Part shown: positions 1 to 11,156 of the stretch, piece by piece
How positions within the stretch are numbered: the first letter of the stretch is position 1
Layout of the letters: each line of letters opens with the position of its first letter
DNA from: Clusia tigrina
Lineage: Eukaryota > Arthropoda > Insecta > Diptera > Clusiidae
Reading direction: 5' to 3'
Assembly: GCA_920105625.2 (NCBI GenBank)
Contig: OV050033.1
Coordinates: 50,495,780-50,559,779, forward strand
Length of the DNA stretch: 64,000 nucleotides
Position numbers and translations under genes: made by a program
The notes under the pieces: model-generated
Seen by the model: the letters and a program-made list of their open reading frames with translations, nothing else
Told to the model about the DNA's origin: nothing
The model's database searches: none

Positions 1-253
1 TTACAAAGTGAGGTGGTTCTTTGGAATACGGTCGTGATTAATAAAGGGCCTGGTTGAATCCGATCCCCACTTAGCTAGGAATAATGCAAAGTGAAGCTGG
101 TTTCTCTACTGGGGCACCGAATGATAAGTGTCTGAAGTTGTGCTCATTAATTGCCTCGACTAATGCACACTATTTACACATTTACTCTTAAATTACATGC
201 TCACTGTCATATTTAATATGCCCTTTAAATCTCTTTAAATTTTATTTTTCCAG

Positions 254-359
254 AGAAATTTGGACCACAGTTGTACCACCAGAAACAAAGGACGTATTCA
301 CTGTCATCCTGGGTGTGACCAAAGCTAATCGCATGGACGAAGGCGTTTACACGTGCAAA
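254..359 (+). CDS. ADGRA3: ADGRA-type adhesion GPCR, internal exon a: C-terminal half of an Ig domain
   Basis: This is an internal exon of the receptor gene whose other exons lie between 23359 and 60801. The acceptor is a pyrimidine run ending in CAG at 251-253 and the donor is GTGAGT at 360. Position 254 completes a codon begun in an upstream exon outside the window, and the exon closes in phase 0. It encodes about 35 residues ending in DEGVYTCK, the D-x-G-x-Y-x-C signature of strand F of an immunoglobulin fold. The fold continues across the intron into VTDWGVEQC in the next exon. In ADGRA receptors an Ig domain follows N-terminal leucine-rich repeats and acts extracellularly, so the LRR and signal-peptide exons should lie to the left. 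The Ig call is sure. Assignment to ADGRA rests on the whole exon chain. Confidence 0.8.
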
Positions 360-1451
360 GTGAGTACACAAAATTTTATGTTCAACCATTCCCTAAATGG
401 AATTCCATGTCGCCCTCGCAGCCGCCTCAGTTAATATGAGATTCCTTCTCAGCTGCCTGAGCCCTTCAAAAATGTCGAAGCAGGCAAGCGAGCAAGCGTA
501 ATGAGAGTACCTTTTACCTAAAAAGAAAACCATTCTAGCCTTGATTGCGTACACGCATTTTCTTTTGATTGGCTGCCGCACGTTCGTCCGCGGAGCATCT
601 TTTATCCTTCCTTATCCTTAATTAATAAGCCGAAATGCGCTTTGCATGTTTATTTAGGAATGTCGAAGGAAAAGTATTTTGCATTCTATTTTCATTTTAA
701 TTAGCTTAATTAAAATATTAGCTAAATGCAAACTTCAATTGTGTGAGCAAAGCGGCGGAATCCTTTCTTTGCTTTTCAATTGGACATTTTATCTACTAAT
801 TAACAGTGGGGCGGAAGCTTTTAATTTCCCAGCGGTTCTTCCGCAGCCAGCAACACCGCAGCAACAAAGCTAAGAACGATTGCGCCAAATTTCAATTCAA
901 ATTTAGTGTGTCAGTAACAGAAAAAGATGCCGCAGACCCAAGATTTCTTTGTTAGGTATTCTTCATATCCTTTGAAATATTTACGCCTTGCATGTGGCAG
1001 TTTGCTGAGATAAAATTGTTGATCGGAATTTGCCCACTTTTCACTTTTGTACATTTTTGGCTCAGAGAAATGCAAAAATATTCGTTTATTTAAAGATAAT
1101 CTTAAAAGGTTTTTTGTGGTGGGCCTCAAATCTCTCAGAAACAGCAGCCTCTTCGCTCCCCCATGCAGTTTATTAATATAATCCACAATGGCGAAGGCAA
1201 CTAAAAACAGTTGAAACATAATGTAAGGAAAATATTGTAACGAAAACCAAGTTTCTAATACGTGAGAGCGATCAATGAATAGTGTGAAACCATAAAAGAG
1301 TGGTTGTCTGCTTTTATCTCAAGGTCCATGCTATGCTTTTGCAAATATTCATTGATATATCTCGAATAGAGTGGAAGGAAGTTACCCAAAGTGGGATAGA
1401 AACCAAATCGACTAACGAGGTGAGTCTGGCAATTTATATAGTTTTATGTTG
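360..1451. other. Intron 1, unique AT-rich stretch
   Basis: I see no gene or recognisable transposon here. Short open frames on both strands have no family signature and no codon bias like that of the receptor exons. Positions 1-253 upstream of the first exon are likewise intron with nothing recognised. Confidence 0.6.
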
Positions 1452-1661
1452 GTATACACTACGCCTCCTAATGGGTGCCTCAAAGGAGGTCAAGTATACG
1501 CTACGCCTCTTAATGGGTGCCTCAAAGTAGGTCAAGTATACGCTACGCCTCCTAATGGGTGCCTCAAAGTAGGCCAAGTATACGCTAAGCCTGCTAATGG
1601 GTGCCTCAAAGTAGGTCAAGTATACGCTACGCCTCCTAATGGGTGCCACAAAGGAGGTCAA
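1452..1661 (+). repeat. 42-bp minisatellite, five copies
   Basis: Five head-to-tail units begin at 1452, 1494, 1536, 1578 and 1620, each starting GTATACRCTA and containing TAATGGGTGCC. Units differ at only a few bases. Because 42 is a multiple of three, the array is open in a frame on each strand (14-residue repeats: VYATPPNGCLKVGQ on +, SVYLTYFEAPIRRR on -). I treat it as a minisatellite in intron 1, not as a gene. Confidence 0.9.
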
Positions 1662-1979
1662 ACGCAGAAATTTAGTAAACTCCTTATGCCTTTTTTCTAT
1701 TTCTAAGGATAAAAGGTATTGAACATTCCATAAATGTATAGTGTATAATATTGCGTTATGATAATAAAACATAGTGAGCATTGCAGTTGACCTATAAAGC
1801 CTGCCACGCCCACCTTCATGTATAAGTCAGCTATATGAAAAGTATTCCTGCACAGAATAATGGTTAATATTAACTTACTGTGGATCTAAAATCATCATAT
1901 TTTACCCGTATCTGGCATACGACCTTTATTTGCAGGGGCGTGGTTTGTTAAATTATCTCAAGGTAAAGGGTACCACGAC

Positions 1980-2150
1980 CAGAGAATACAGAAAAAAGAA
2001 ACTTCAACGTCAAACGGCAAAGCAGCGAAATAAAGCAGACGGACATTGTACACGAATCCATTCAAAATCGTGGTAAATCCACTCAAAATCGTGGTGTGCC
2101 CGCTACGGACGCTGGCAGCGAAAAAGACTTTCTTTTCTCTGTATTCTCTG
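1980..2150. repeat. Inverted repeat with about 125-bp loop
   Basis: The left arm at 1980-2003 (CAGAGAATACAGA, then AAAAGAAA) is matched by its reverse complement at 2129-2150, with about two mismatches over some 22 bp. The loop contains a repeated TCAAAATCGTGGT. This may be a fold-back or the end of a small non-autonomous element; no flanking duplication was identified. Confidence 0.6.
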
Positions 2151-2159
2151 ATCACGACA

Positions 2160-3327
2160 CCTGTGTAAACTCGACTTCATTATTCTTGACTGCTGTATAT
2201 TTAATATTGTATTTAAATCCTGTGAAGCCATGATGAAAGCTGATACAGTGCAATTAAAATAAGAACAAAGCTTGAACAGCAGAATGACAATATATGAATG
2301 AAGAGCACCTTGTGAAAAGTCTTCGGCTCAGCATTGATTATGGAAGTCAACCAGTAGCACATAATCTCCTTCAATATAAGCAGAAGCACTCTGGGCATTA
2401 CACTCATATAAGTCCATACCTAGAAATTAAATAAATTTTCCATGTCCGTGCGCTGACTGCAGAATGTATGTGCATACATAGGTATAAATTGACAATTGAA
2501 TACTGATTGTATATAAGTATATCCTGTTGACCCTTTTTCATTCACCACCCACATGAAGGAGAGTGTATAGCAGCTCACAGGGATTTGTTTCTGTTATCCT
2601 TCGAATGCAAATACAACTTTTGTCCATTCCTTACGCAATCAACTTTACTGGCAAGAGAGACTTAATTACATCAGAGTCCACATAAATCCTGTTTTCTTCA
2701 AGAACAACTGATAAATGAAGTAAAAGCAAAGAAGCCAGAAATTGTAGAAAAATGAAAGCAGATTGAAATAGCAACTTGTGTACACATACACACTCATATA
2801 TAAGAGTGTGTAATTCTTCTCGCAATGCCTTACGTAGCAATATTGGCAAGCAATCGGTCTGTTGCCCGTGCTGTATTGCAAGTCATACTGCCACTGTTAG
2901 CACCTGCCCATCAAGCTCAAACAACGCCAATTGTTCAATTCACGTACACTTCCACGTCTCAATTTTCCTGTGTTCCATACACAGGCTGCGAGTGTACACT
3001 GCTGAGATATATCCACACATCTGCAATACACTGCCAGAGTGCAACAAGATGCTTTCGTAAATATCAAATAAGAACTGTAGCTTAAATAATACAGACGATT
3101 ATTTCTACTTTGCAGTCTACTCATCGTCCCGTAGAAGGAGAACGGGCCAAACAATCGCCTCCACCGCATGCAACAATTGCAAGACGATTGATTCTCCACA
3201 AGTGCATCATTTCGCAATATGGCATTGTGCAGTGTGTTTGCTTTATGAAAAAATCGAACGAAATGAATTGCTATTTCTCCGATTGACGGTGAAGTATTTG
3301 TACAGCTTGGCGCATACTTAGCAAGGA
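2160..3327. other. Intron 1, no gene recognised
   Basis: Overlapping short open frames occur on both strands (for example 2776-3085 and 2897-3334), but none shows a domain motif, splice-consistent structure or a family signature. Confidence 0.5.
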
Positions 3328-3390
3328 GGAACATTAAGAAGAAACATTAAGAAGGAACATTAAGAAGGAACATTAAGAAAGAACATTTAA
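3328..3390 (+). repeat. 13-bp tandem repeat (GAACATTAAGAAG-like), about five copies
   Basis: Consecutive units GGAACATTAAGAAG with single-base variants are visible. It is a simple minisatellite. The stretch 3391-4220 after it holds nothing I recognise. Confidence 0.8.
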
Positions 3391-4224
3391 GAGAAACTAT
3401 CGAAGAGAATCACTGTAAGAACGCAGTTGAGCAGGATTAAAGGGAAGCACTACTTGTGCAAGCAAGGCAGCACTGAAACTGAAGTGAATGAAGTGCTATT
3501 CAGAATTATTGCTACTAATGTTGGACAGGCTGCTGCAAGAAGGAATCTTAATATATTGAAAGGATGATTTCAGCTTGTGAAATTTTCCAATAATAGTGTG
3601 TGTAAGAGAAAGTGCAAGTGAAATAGTGAGGGAGAATGACGAAAAAGAGAGTGAGGGAAAGGAAATAATATTACGTTTAACTTGCAAACAGCCTTCAAAG
3701 TAGATGCAGGTCATTTTCATTCGAAAGCGATGATACTTAATAAAACTGAAGGAGCATTCATATAGTCTGCCCACACCTAATTATTTAGGGAGATAACTAA
3801 ACCCGATTAGAACACACTTAAGCTCAGCGAGGTTATGAAGCCACAATTGTACTTAAATGTTTCCCAGTGGCCTTATGTTGGAATTATTTGAGTCACTGAA
3901 AAGAGAAGTCATCAAAGCATATTTTCAAAGTGGAACAGAGAAAGTGAGGCATTATTTTATCTTCCCGCTCTTAGAAGCACTTCTCTTAAAATTCGACACC
4001 TCCAGTCTGTAGTCGTTTGTCCCTTCCCTTCTATGGCCCTTGAAAACCCACTCCAGTTTACGAAGGATATATTCAAGCTTAAGTTGCTTGTGTGTTTTAA
4101 ACTTTACTTTACATGTCCTTTCACGATGCTTAATATATATACTGATGCTCTGATCATGGAACAACACGAAGGTGTTCCAATAACAAAAATGATTCTGAGA
4201 TATTTAGATTTTGATTTAATATAA

Positions 4225-5780
4225 TGTTAGCAGGGAGTACTACCACTGCGAACCGTTTGGACCTATTGTGTTAACCCCAATGATTCGCTCTAACTTTACG
4301 CTTTTTATAAATTGAACCACTTTGGAAGGTTGAAGTTTCCAAATAGTGGGAGGGTCTGTGAAGAATTCAACCCGACATTTTAATATCTTACTTTTAATCG
4401 CGGGACACTCATTTAAAATGTGTTCTGGTGTTTCACAGTTGTGTCCACAGAATCTGCAGTCAGATAAGTCTGAAAGGCCTATCTTATTAAGGTGATACCT
4501 TAGGCAGCAGTGTCCTGTCAGATACCGCACAAGACTCCTAAGACTTTCGCGTTTCAGGGTTAGTATTCTTATGGAGATACTTCTGTTTGGGGTAAGAAAT
4601 CTCTTTGGTTGTATTTGACCAGAAGCCTGCTGCCATTGAGTAAGTATCTGAGTTTCTGCCCTTTTCCTAAGTAGGTCTGCAGTGTGGCATGTAGACACAC
4701 CGCAGAAAGATTCAGGGCCAATGAGTGTACGGAGCGCCCCCTTTTTTGCGTTGCAGTCCTCCCGTTTATTCCCAAAGTGTCCTTCATGTCCAGGCACCCA
4801 GCAAAGCGTGCCATTGTTGTGTTTGCCTAGTTCATTTAGGATTTTATGACAATCTTCAGCCTTTCGGAACGTATGTACGATCCCAGTACCTTAAGAGCAG
4901 CCTGGCTATCTGACATAATGTATATAAGCTTGCCTTTCAGTCTTCTACGAAGACATTCTCGGATACATACTTCTATGGCAAAGACTTCCGTTTGAAATAC
5001 TGTGGGAGTCTTACCCATAGGGAGCGCTTATTAGAACAATGATCCCATTATACCTGCTCCTGTGCTACCGTCTTCCAATTCGGAGACATCACAGTACCAT
5101 ATCTGGGCACCTTGTGGAATATCGGTAATGTATTCCTTAAACCAATCTTTTATAGAGTGTAGTGAATGATATTTTTCTCAAAATGTTGTCAGAAAACGTT
5201 AATTCAATAAAGGATCAGTACTCTCATATCCCAAAGGTCAGCACTTTTTATGTTGGAAATGTCCCGAAGGCGTCACCACAGGGCTCCCTCTCAATGGTTA
5301 TGGGTATCGGAGGAATGCCCGTGATGACTCCCAGAGCATCAGTAGGGCAGTTATGCATCGCCCCTGTTACTCCCACGTACACAAGACGATGGAGTTTATT
5401 TTGTTTGTTACTGGCCCATTTTGTCGTACCTTGGGGCACCAAGCCAAAGCTGAATAGGTGACCATTGGTGTTATATGACCAGCATGTTAGTTTTGGGAAG
5501 ATTCCCCAGGTTTTACCAAAAAGCTGTTGGCATCCCAAGAATACTTTTTTGTTCTATTGTTTTTGAAATTTATATGTGAGCTCCAAGTAAGCTTTTTGTC
5601 CAGGACTATTCCTAGATATTTCGCCTCTTTAGAATCTTCTAAAATTTGGTCAGATTGACTTTTCTTCGATTGATGAATGTCACAATTGTATACTTCAGTT
5701 TTTTCCTTATACCAGCTATTGGTTATGCTTAAGACCTGTTGTAGAAGAGAGCGGGTGGTCTCCTCACCGCTATCCATAAT
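4225..5780 (-). mobile_element. Decayed non-LTR retrotransposon 3' half (RT thumb, RNase H, C-terminal zinc finger)
   Basis: Read on the minus strand from 5777 downward, several broken frames follow one another in the order of an I/R1/LOA-like ORF2. First comes an RT thumb segment with KYLGIVLDKKLTWSSHI. Next is a segment matching the 'GKTWG.SPK..' region and the TGAMHNCPTDALGVITGIPPI stretch (about 5250-5540). Then comes RNase H with the DSQAALKVLGS strand (about 4880-4920) and the PGHEGHFGNKREDCNA motif (near 4790). Last is the C-terminal tail YLTGHCCLRYHLNKIG followed by CRFCGHNCETPEHILNECP, a C-x2-C...H...C finger. Frameshifts and stops show it is dead. It lies antisense in intron 1. The clade is tentative, but the presence of RNase H excludes jockey, CR1 and RTE types. 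Confidence 0.85.
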
Positions 5781-5782
5781 AT

Positions 5783-7424
5783 ATAAAACTATACCATGGA
5801 TGATAAAACTATATCATGGATAAAGCATAACCTTGTGTTCTAAAGCCCTGACCACTTAGCTTCTCTGCTTTCGAGATGTCTGAGAGGTACTTTAATTGAC
5901 AAATTTACTGAATCAATTACCTATACTTCGAATTTTTGACCTTGCAACTATTTTTCAATGGTTCTTATCAAATGATTCAGCGCCTTTTCACTTTCATTTA
6001 TGCTGATTAATGACTATGTCAACACTGAATTGACCTTCAGACGATTCCAATTGGTTCCCAAAGTTAATCGAGGTAAATTCTATGGTCTATGGTTACTGCC
6101 ACAGAATCTACAAATATAGCGAGTTGTGAAGCAGGATAGGAATTCTTCAATAGAAATACTAAACCGGATCGTGGATTCGATGCTTTGCTCTATAATACCT
6201 TATAGCAAAAATGATTACAACTCATACTCTCACTGTGTTTGACAACTATTCGTTTTGTCTATGTACAGAATGGCACATAATTATAACTTTATATTGCGAT
6301 CTTTCTCTCATACTCCAATATTCCCAAAAAAGCTTGCCAAATTTCACTCCATCCGACGAATGCTTATTGCGAGTATTGAAATCTAATACTGTTTTTACAG
6401 TTAAGTGGTAAGAATTGTACATACAAGTTACGAATTATTTGATGTCTTTCGAATAGTTTATTTTTCTAGTCCTTTCTAATATTTACTTAAGAGCTGGGAT
6501 CTAAATCCTACTATGTTGACTTCGTTTCACTTGCATTTTTGTCCTGTCCAGTATTTACAAAATAGTTGAGACCTTAAATAGGTCTAACTGAGTCTAAGGT
6601 TAGCCTCTTAACCAAATCTAACCTAGGACGTAAATTATTACTAATTGGTTTCTTCAGTAGATTCACTTGGATTTTCCCTGACTAAACTGTGGTACCTTTG
6701 CCCAGAATACTAATCCTTTGCAACAAATCTATTTTGAGTGTCCACACCTGAGTCTAATATGGTTAACTTTTGTATGACAAAAGACCCTCAGCATAAAAGC
6801 CCAAGTTCCTTTAAAGAAAACCATTTATTGCACACTATCCCCGTTCACTTCGCTCTCTCAAACACACACAATTTTTCAATGTAGTTAGCAAGCAGTCAAA
6901 TTATTTAAACTGCTGAGTCAGGAGTCATACTATAGCTTTCCTTTCTCTCATTGAATTGGCCTTTTACCCGTATATTATGCCCATATATATGCCACCACAA
7001 AATTGTTTGCAATCAAATAACTCTAAATTAATATAGAAATAAATTTCTGTGATTATTTTTTGACAATTTAAACTAATCAAGGACATCCCTGTTAAGCAAA
7101 GTAAACCTCATTCACTTCAATTTATGTGTATGTTTCCACTACATGAATTGCATGTTGCTCATACGCTTCCGATAAAAACTTGAAATGAAACTACGTTTTT
7201 TGCAATTTTAAATCACATGTCTTGGCGACAAGCACAAATTCCCTTGCGCACAAACAAGTGTCAGGATGCAGCTACTCAACCCAAGTTCAAATAGTGAGTC
7301 CTTGTAAAGTTTATAGAAATATTGCAAAGAAGCGGCGCTGACTGAGCGACAGACTGAAAGAAAGGAGCACAGCAGTACAAATGGAATTCTGCCAACCGAA
7401 GTAAATACACTTGCTGCCTGCAAC
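5783..7424. other. Intron 1, no gene recognised
   Basis: A small direct duplication is seen at about 5785-5822 (ACTATACCATGGAT / ACTATATCATGGAT). Otherwise the stretch is AT-rich sequence without a recognisable coding or transposon signature. Confidence 0.5.
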
Positions 7425-7446
7425 ACACACACACACACACAAACAC
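7425..7446. repeat. (CA)n microsatellite
   Basis: An uninterrupted CA run of about ten units. The minus-strand open frame with a Cys-Val run over it is a shadow of the repeat. Confidence 0.85.
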
Positions 7447-7987
7447 ATGCACTCACAATGGCACAGCCGACAGCTTACATGAAAATGTTACTTTGCAACT
7501 GACACATGCACGCTGCGTGCACACCCACTTACACTTCCACTTACTCCCAAACGCACAAAAATATATACAAACAAATTGGAGAAGAAAAATTTAAATTTAA
7601 AAAATATTCGCTCGCTTTGCGTCTCAACGGCACTCACTTGACTTCAACATGCACAGCAACAGCGAGAACTGCTACAAGGACTGCAACAACAACAACAATG
7701 ACACGACAACAAGAGCAGCTGTGTGAAAAATGCATGCAACTTAAAAATTTTACATTTCTGCGTGCAACTTATCTCGCCTTCATGCATACGCGTACTATAA
7801 GTGCTTGAAAACTGATGCTTGGAGACACTCGGATTATAGCCAGGAACGAATACCGATTACCAATTGTTTTCTTTACCATACTCGAATATCGGTTATGAGT
7901 ATGAGTTCTGTAACGACTCGTTTTCGCCGGGGTAAGCTCGCCGGATTGCCAGGAGTCGTTTACAGAAAATCTCTAAACTATTCAAAG

Positions 7988-8680
7988 CTGATGCCGAATG
8001 AAAGAAAGAGCGTCTCGTCTGCCTGATGCCGAATGAAAGAAAGAGGCTGGGTTGCCAGTTGCTCCTGCTTTTATGCTCCAGGTTTAGTGTAGATCATCCA
8101 ATAGTTGTTGTTGTGCGGGAACTGTAGTTTGTTGTGGCATGTTGCTACGGTTTACCGTAATTGTTCTTCTCGTTTGAATTTGACCTTGGGCCACCTTCAG
8201 CACATTGTTGTTGCTTTCTCGCTGTTGTTCTTGTAAGTCTTTGCCCTTGGGCCACCTTCAAAATTGTGTTGTTGTTGTGATGATTTACCTTGTTGTTGTT
8301 CATTGTGTTGTTTGTTGTTGTTGCTATTTGTCCTTCGGCCACCTTCAGCACTTTGTTGATATTTTCTATCGATGGCATAAAATATTTAAAAATATTAAAT
8401 ATTGGATATTTAATTATGCTTCTCCTCTTTATGCTTTGTCCGGCCTGTTGGTGTGCTTAGCGATCGGTCTGTCGTGTTCCACTTTGTGCTTGGCCTTCGT
8501 TTTTGGGTGTTGTTAGTGGGCTATTTTCCGAACTGATGCAGTGGGCAACTTCTGTCGCGATCTCTTGTGCATTCATATCAGTGCGTTGGGCACTGTTGTT
8601 GTGAATTCATATCAGTGCGTTGGGCACTGTTGTTGTAAATTCATATCAGTCCGTTGGGCACTGTTGTTGTACATTCATAT
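7988..8680. repeat. GTTGTT-rich block with several nested direct repeats
   Basis: Three kinds of direct repeat share this block. A 23-bp unit CTGATGCCGAATGAAAGAAAGAG (written here as CTGATGCCGAATG + AAAGAAAGAG) occurs at 7988 and 8023. A 16-bp motif CCTTGGGCCACCTTCA occurs at 8184, 8245 and 8332, the last with one change. A 34-bp unit beginning ATTCATATCAGT and ending TTGTTGT occurs at 8571, 8605 and 8639, with the start of a fourth at 8673. Long open frames here are low-complexity. It could be part of a transposon's non-coding region; no terminal repeat was recognised. Confidence 0.7.
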
Positions 8681-8981
8681 TATTTTAACTGTGGTCAGCC
8701 GATTGCACAATTGTTTGTGTGATATTCTCCTGTGTTATCTTGCGTTGTTGACTTCGTTGCATGTTTTTCGTCGCTTATCACAGGGTTCCACTGTCTGACT
8801 TAATTGTGGCTGTGTCTTCTGTTCTCCCAATGCAGAGTATAACACTTGTTGTTGATAGCATTACTATGGTGGGAGGTGTCTAAGACTCACTTGTATGATG
8901 GCTGCTGCACTAAATATGATGGCGGTTGTGTATGTGCTTTTTAGCAATGCAGGTGGGAGGTGCCAAAGTCTTAGGACTATT

Positions 8982-9042
8982 AACGTGTATATTTTAGGGT
9001 TGGTTGTTTAAGCACTTGGCCCCTATTTTAAATATACACGTT
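8982..9042. repeat. Short inverted repeat (hairpin)
   Basis: AACGTGTATATTTTAGGG at 8982-8999 pairs with the reverse complement of CCCTATTTTAAATATACACGTT at 9021-9042, with a 4-base bulge. The loop is about 21 bases. Function unknown. Confidence 0.65.
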
Positions 9043-9268
9043 TGGGGCGTTATGGCAAAACTAAATATGTAGGGGAAAAAATAAACGCCTAAAATTTGCT
9101 CCTCACAGTTCTCAAATAATGACTATATTTGTATGTATATTAAGATTATATTATCTTCTGTCTTGCCTCCTTGTTCGATCAATGGATTAAATAACTCACA
9201 AATAGTTATTTGGTGTATGAAAGTAGTTTAATTTAACAGCAATTGACGGAAGCAAAAGTTCACAAAGT

Positions 9269-9270
<2 letters not shown>

Positions 9271-9327
<57 letters not shown>

Positions 9328-9517
9328 ACTTACACTATAATTAATTATGAGTGCAAGGTGTTGGGGGAATGAGTACTAGCTACAGAGGCTTTCAACTCCA
9401 AGAGAAAAAGATTTTATAGAAAGAAGCATTTTAGAGACCAAGCCCGTGGCAGGATTTGAACCTGCGACCCTCGGGGTGTGAGTCTAGCATACTTACCACT
9501 AGACCACAGAGGACAGC
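9271..9517 (-). mobile_element. tRNA-derived SINE with (AAT)n tail
   Basis: Read on the minus strand from 9517, the element begins with a tRNA-like head. An A box TGGTCTAGTGG lies at 9506-9496 and a B box GGTTCAAATCC at 9463-9453, the latter inside a perfect 5-bp T stem (GCAGG/CCTGC). A body of about 100 bp follows, then a tail that on this strand is (AAT)n of about 18 units (9271-9326). The acceptor stem pairs at only about five of seven positions and the anticodon stem is poor, so it is not a working tRNA gene. The loop reads CTCACAC (CAC, Val-like). Near-identical flanks CACAAAGTGTATT (9261) and CACAAAATGTAATT (9518) look like an aged target-site duplication. A related headless copy lies at 40361-40455. 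Confidence 0.72.
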
Positions 9518-9530
9518 CACAAAATGTAAT

Positions 9531-11156
9531 TCTAGAACATTGTATCGAACGTAATTTTGCTTCTATAACAGCTTCATTGCCTCCTGGTAGCATATCTCAA
9601 CCGCTCCATGACGACGGAAAGAGAGTATTCCTTACTTCGTCTGCTTTGAAGGCCCTTCCACATATTCCAGATTTAAATCCAAAAAGGCAAAAGAGATGAC
9701 AACATCTGTGACTTGCTGTTTATGACGTCATATGAAGGAATTCTGACTAATATCGTTTTGATATTTATTCATCTTTACTTATGAATGAAAAAAAATAATA
9801 AATGTCCAAAAATAAAGGAACAAGTTTTTTCCAAAAAGAAAAGAATATCCTTGAAAATTGTGATACTTCTATAAAGTGATTACTATCTAAAACAATTCGC
9901 CATTGGGCGACATAATTTTGTTAGTTGAGTGGAGGTTTATAAAGGTGATGCACATCCAGGATCAAGTCAATCCGTTTAGTACATCTTCTAAGAATTTACA
10001 GTTGTAGAAAGTCTTTCCTAGCACACCTCGAACTAGTGGAAAATGAGCCTGTAAAAGGAAAAGCCTGAAAATAAAGAGAAACACAATCCACGTATCCGCA
10101 GTCTAGTTATTATCTCTTAGCAATGGGGTCACGAGTACGAATGCTGTATGGATATTGTGTCGCAACTCTCCTTTCTAAATCTTATTTTCAGGTCGAAGGC
10201 CCTAAAACCCCACAGAAACTGTATGCAAGTTGTATTATGAATAGTAAAACTTAGAATATGTAATATGATTTTTCTGTTATTTGTATCAATATCATTCATA
10301 GATGCTTAAACAACTCAGCCCCTCAATTGTTCGCTTGTTGCTAATTGGTTTATCTAGTTAAGCACAACCTAGTTATCGGTTATTACACATAATTAATTTA
10401 TTCACCAAGGCAATTGAAGCAGCAGTCTGTTAGCTTATTACTTATTAAGTAGTCTTCTCATTAAGTAGTCTTCTCATTAGGGCCCATTTTATAGACAACA
10501 GAGGACTTTTATCAAGGATGTATGAGTAAGAATATTCCGTTTGAAGCAAATACTCCGCAAGGCGATATACCTCGCAAGCATATTAGATCGTCTCTCTGTT
10601 AAAGGTATGCAAGTTTTTGCAGTTGCTTTCATTTCTGCAATTATTCTTTAATTCTTGATGATTTGAAGGTTTCGTCGATCATCAGATATTTGTATCAGCA
10701 TGCAGCTCGATATAAAAAATGTTGTCAGACGATGTAGTAGGATTATTTTGCAATGAATTTGAATGCCTTCCTCCATGTCACTTTAGTCCAACCAAATCCT
10801 ACTCAACCTGTTTGTAACATGATTTGTCTAGATAATCCATCTATGCAAAGATAATGTGAGACTGGTTTAATTATAAATTATTCAGGACGATAACTCACTT
10901 CTTGTGTTGTCTGAAGGATATAACTCAGATTTATTTGACAGCCTTACACTCCACTTCATTATTTTTCTATTTGACCAACATATTATGTCAGACTTCCAAA
11001 TCAAGTTGGGTTGCTTTAAGAACCTCTGTAGAGGTTTGAGCATTCTGAACTCATTTATAGAGGAATTTTCCGGAGGCTAAAGCAGAATATAAGTGGAGTC
11101 TAAAACAGAGTATAAGTGGAGCCTCCAAACTCTTTCTTTCTTTAGAATAGTTATCA
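9531..11156. other. Intron 1, no gene recognised
   Basis: The open frame at 9478-9699 overlaps the SINE head and has no family signature. A short direct repeat (TTAAGTAGTCTTCTCATTA, twice) sits near 10445-10480. Nothing else is recognised. Confidence 0.5.

Noticed and set aside
1434..1781. Repeat protein encoded by the 42-bp array
   Set aside because: The open frame is explained by a period divisible by three; both strands are open, and there is no sign of a start context, splice sites or homology.
2897..3334. 145-codon minus-strand open frame as a gene
   Set aside because: It overlaps equally open frames on the other strand, lacks recognisable domains and runs into a simple tandem repeat.
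7208..7456. Secreted Cys-rich peptide on the minus strand
   Set aside because: The N-terminal Cys/Val alternation is the translation of a (CA)n microsatellite.
9440..9517. Working tRNA-Val(CAC) gene on the minus strand
   Set aside because: A and B boxes fit, but the acceptor stem pairs at about five of seven positions and the anticodon stem is poor; a body, an (AAT)n tail and flanking repeats show a SINE.
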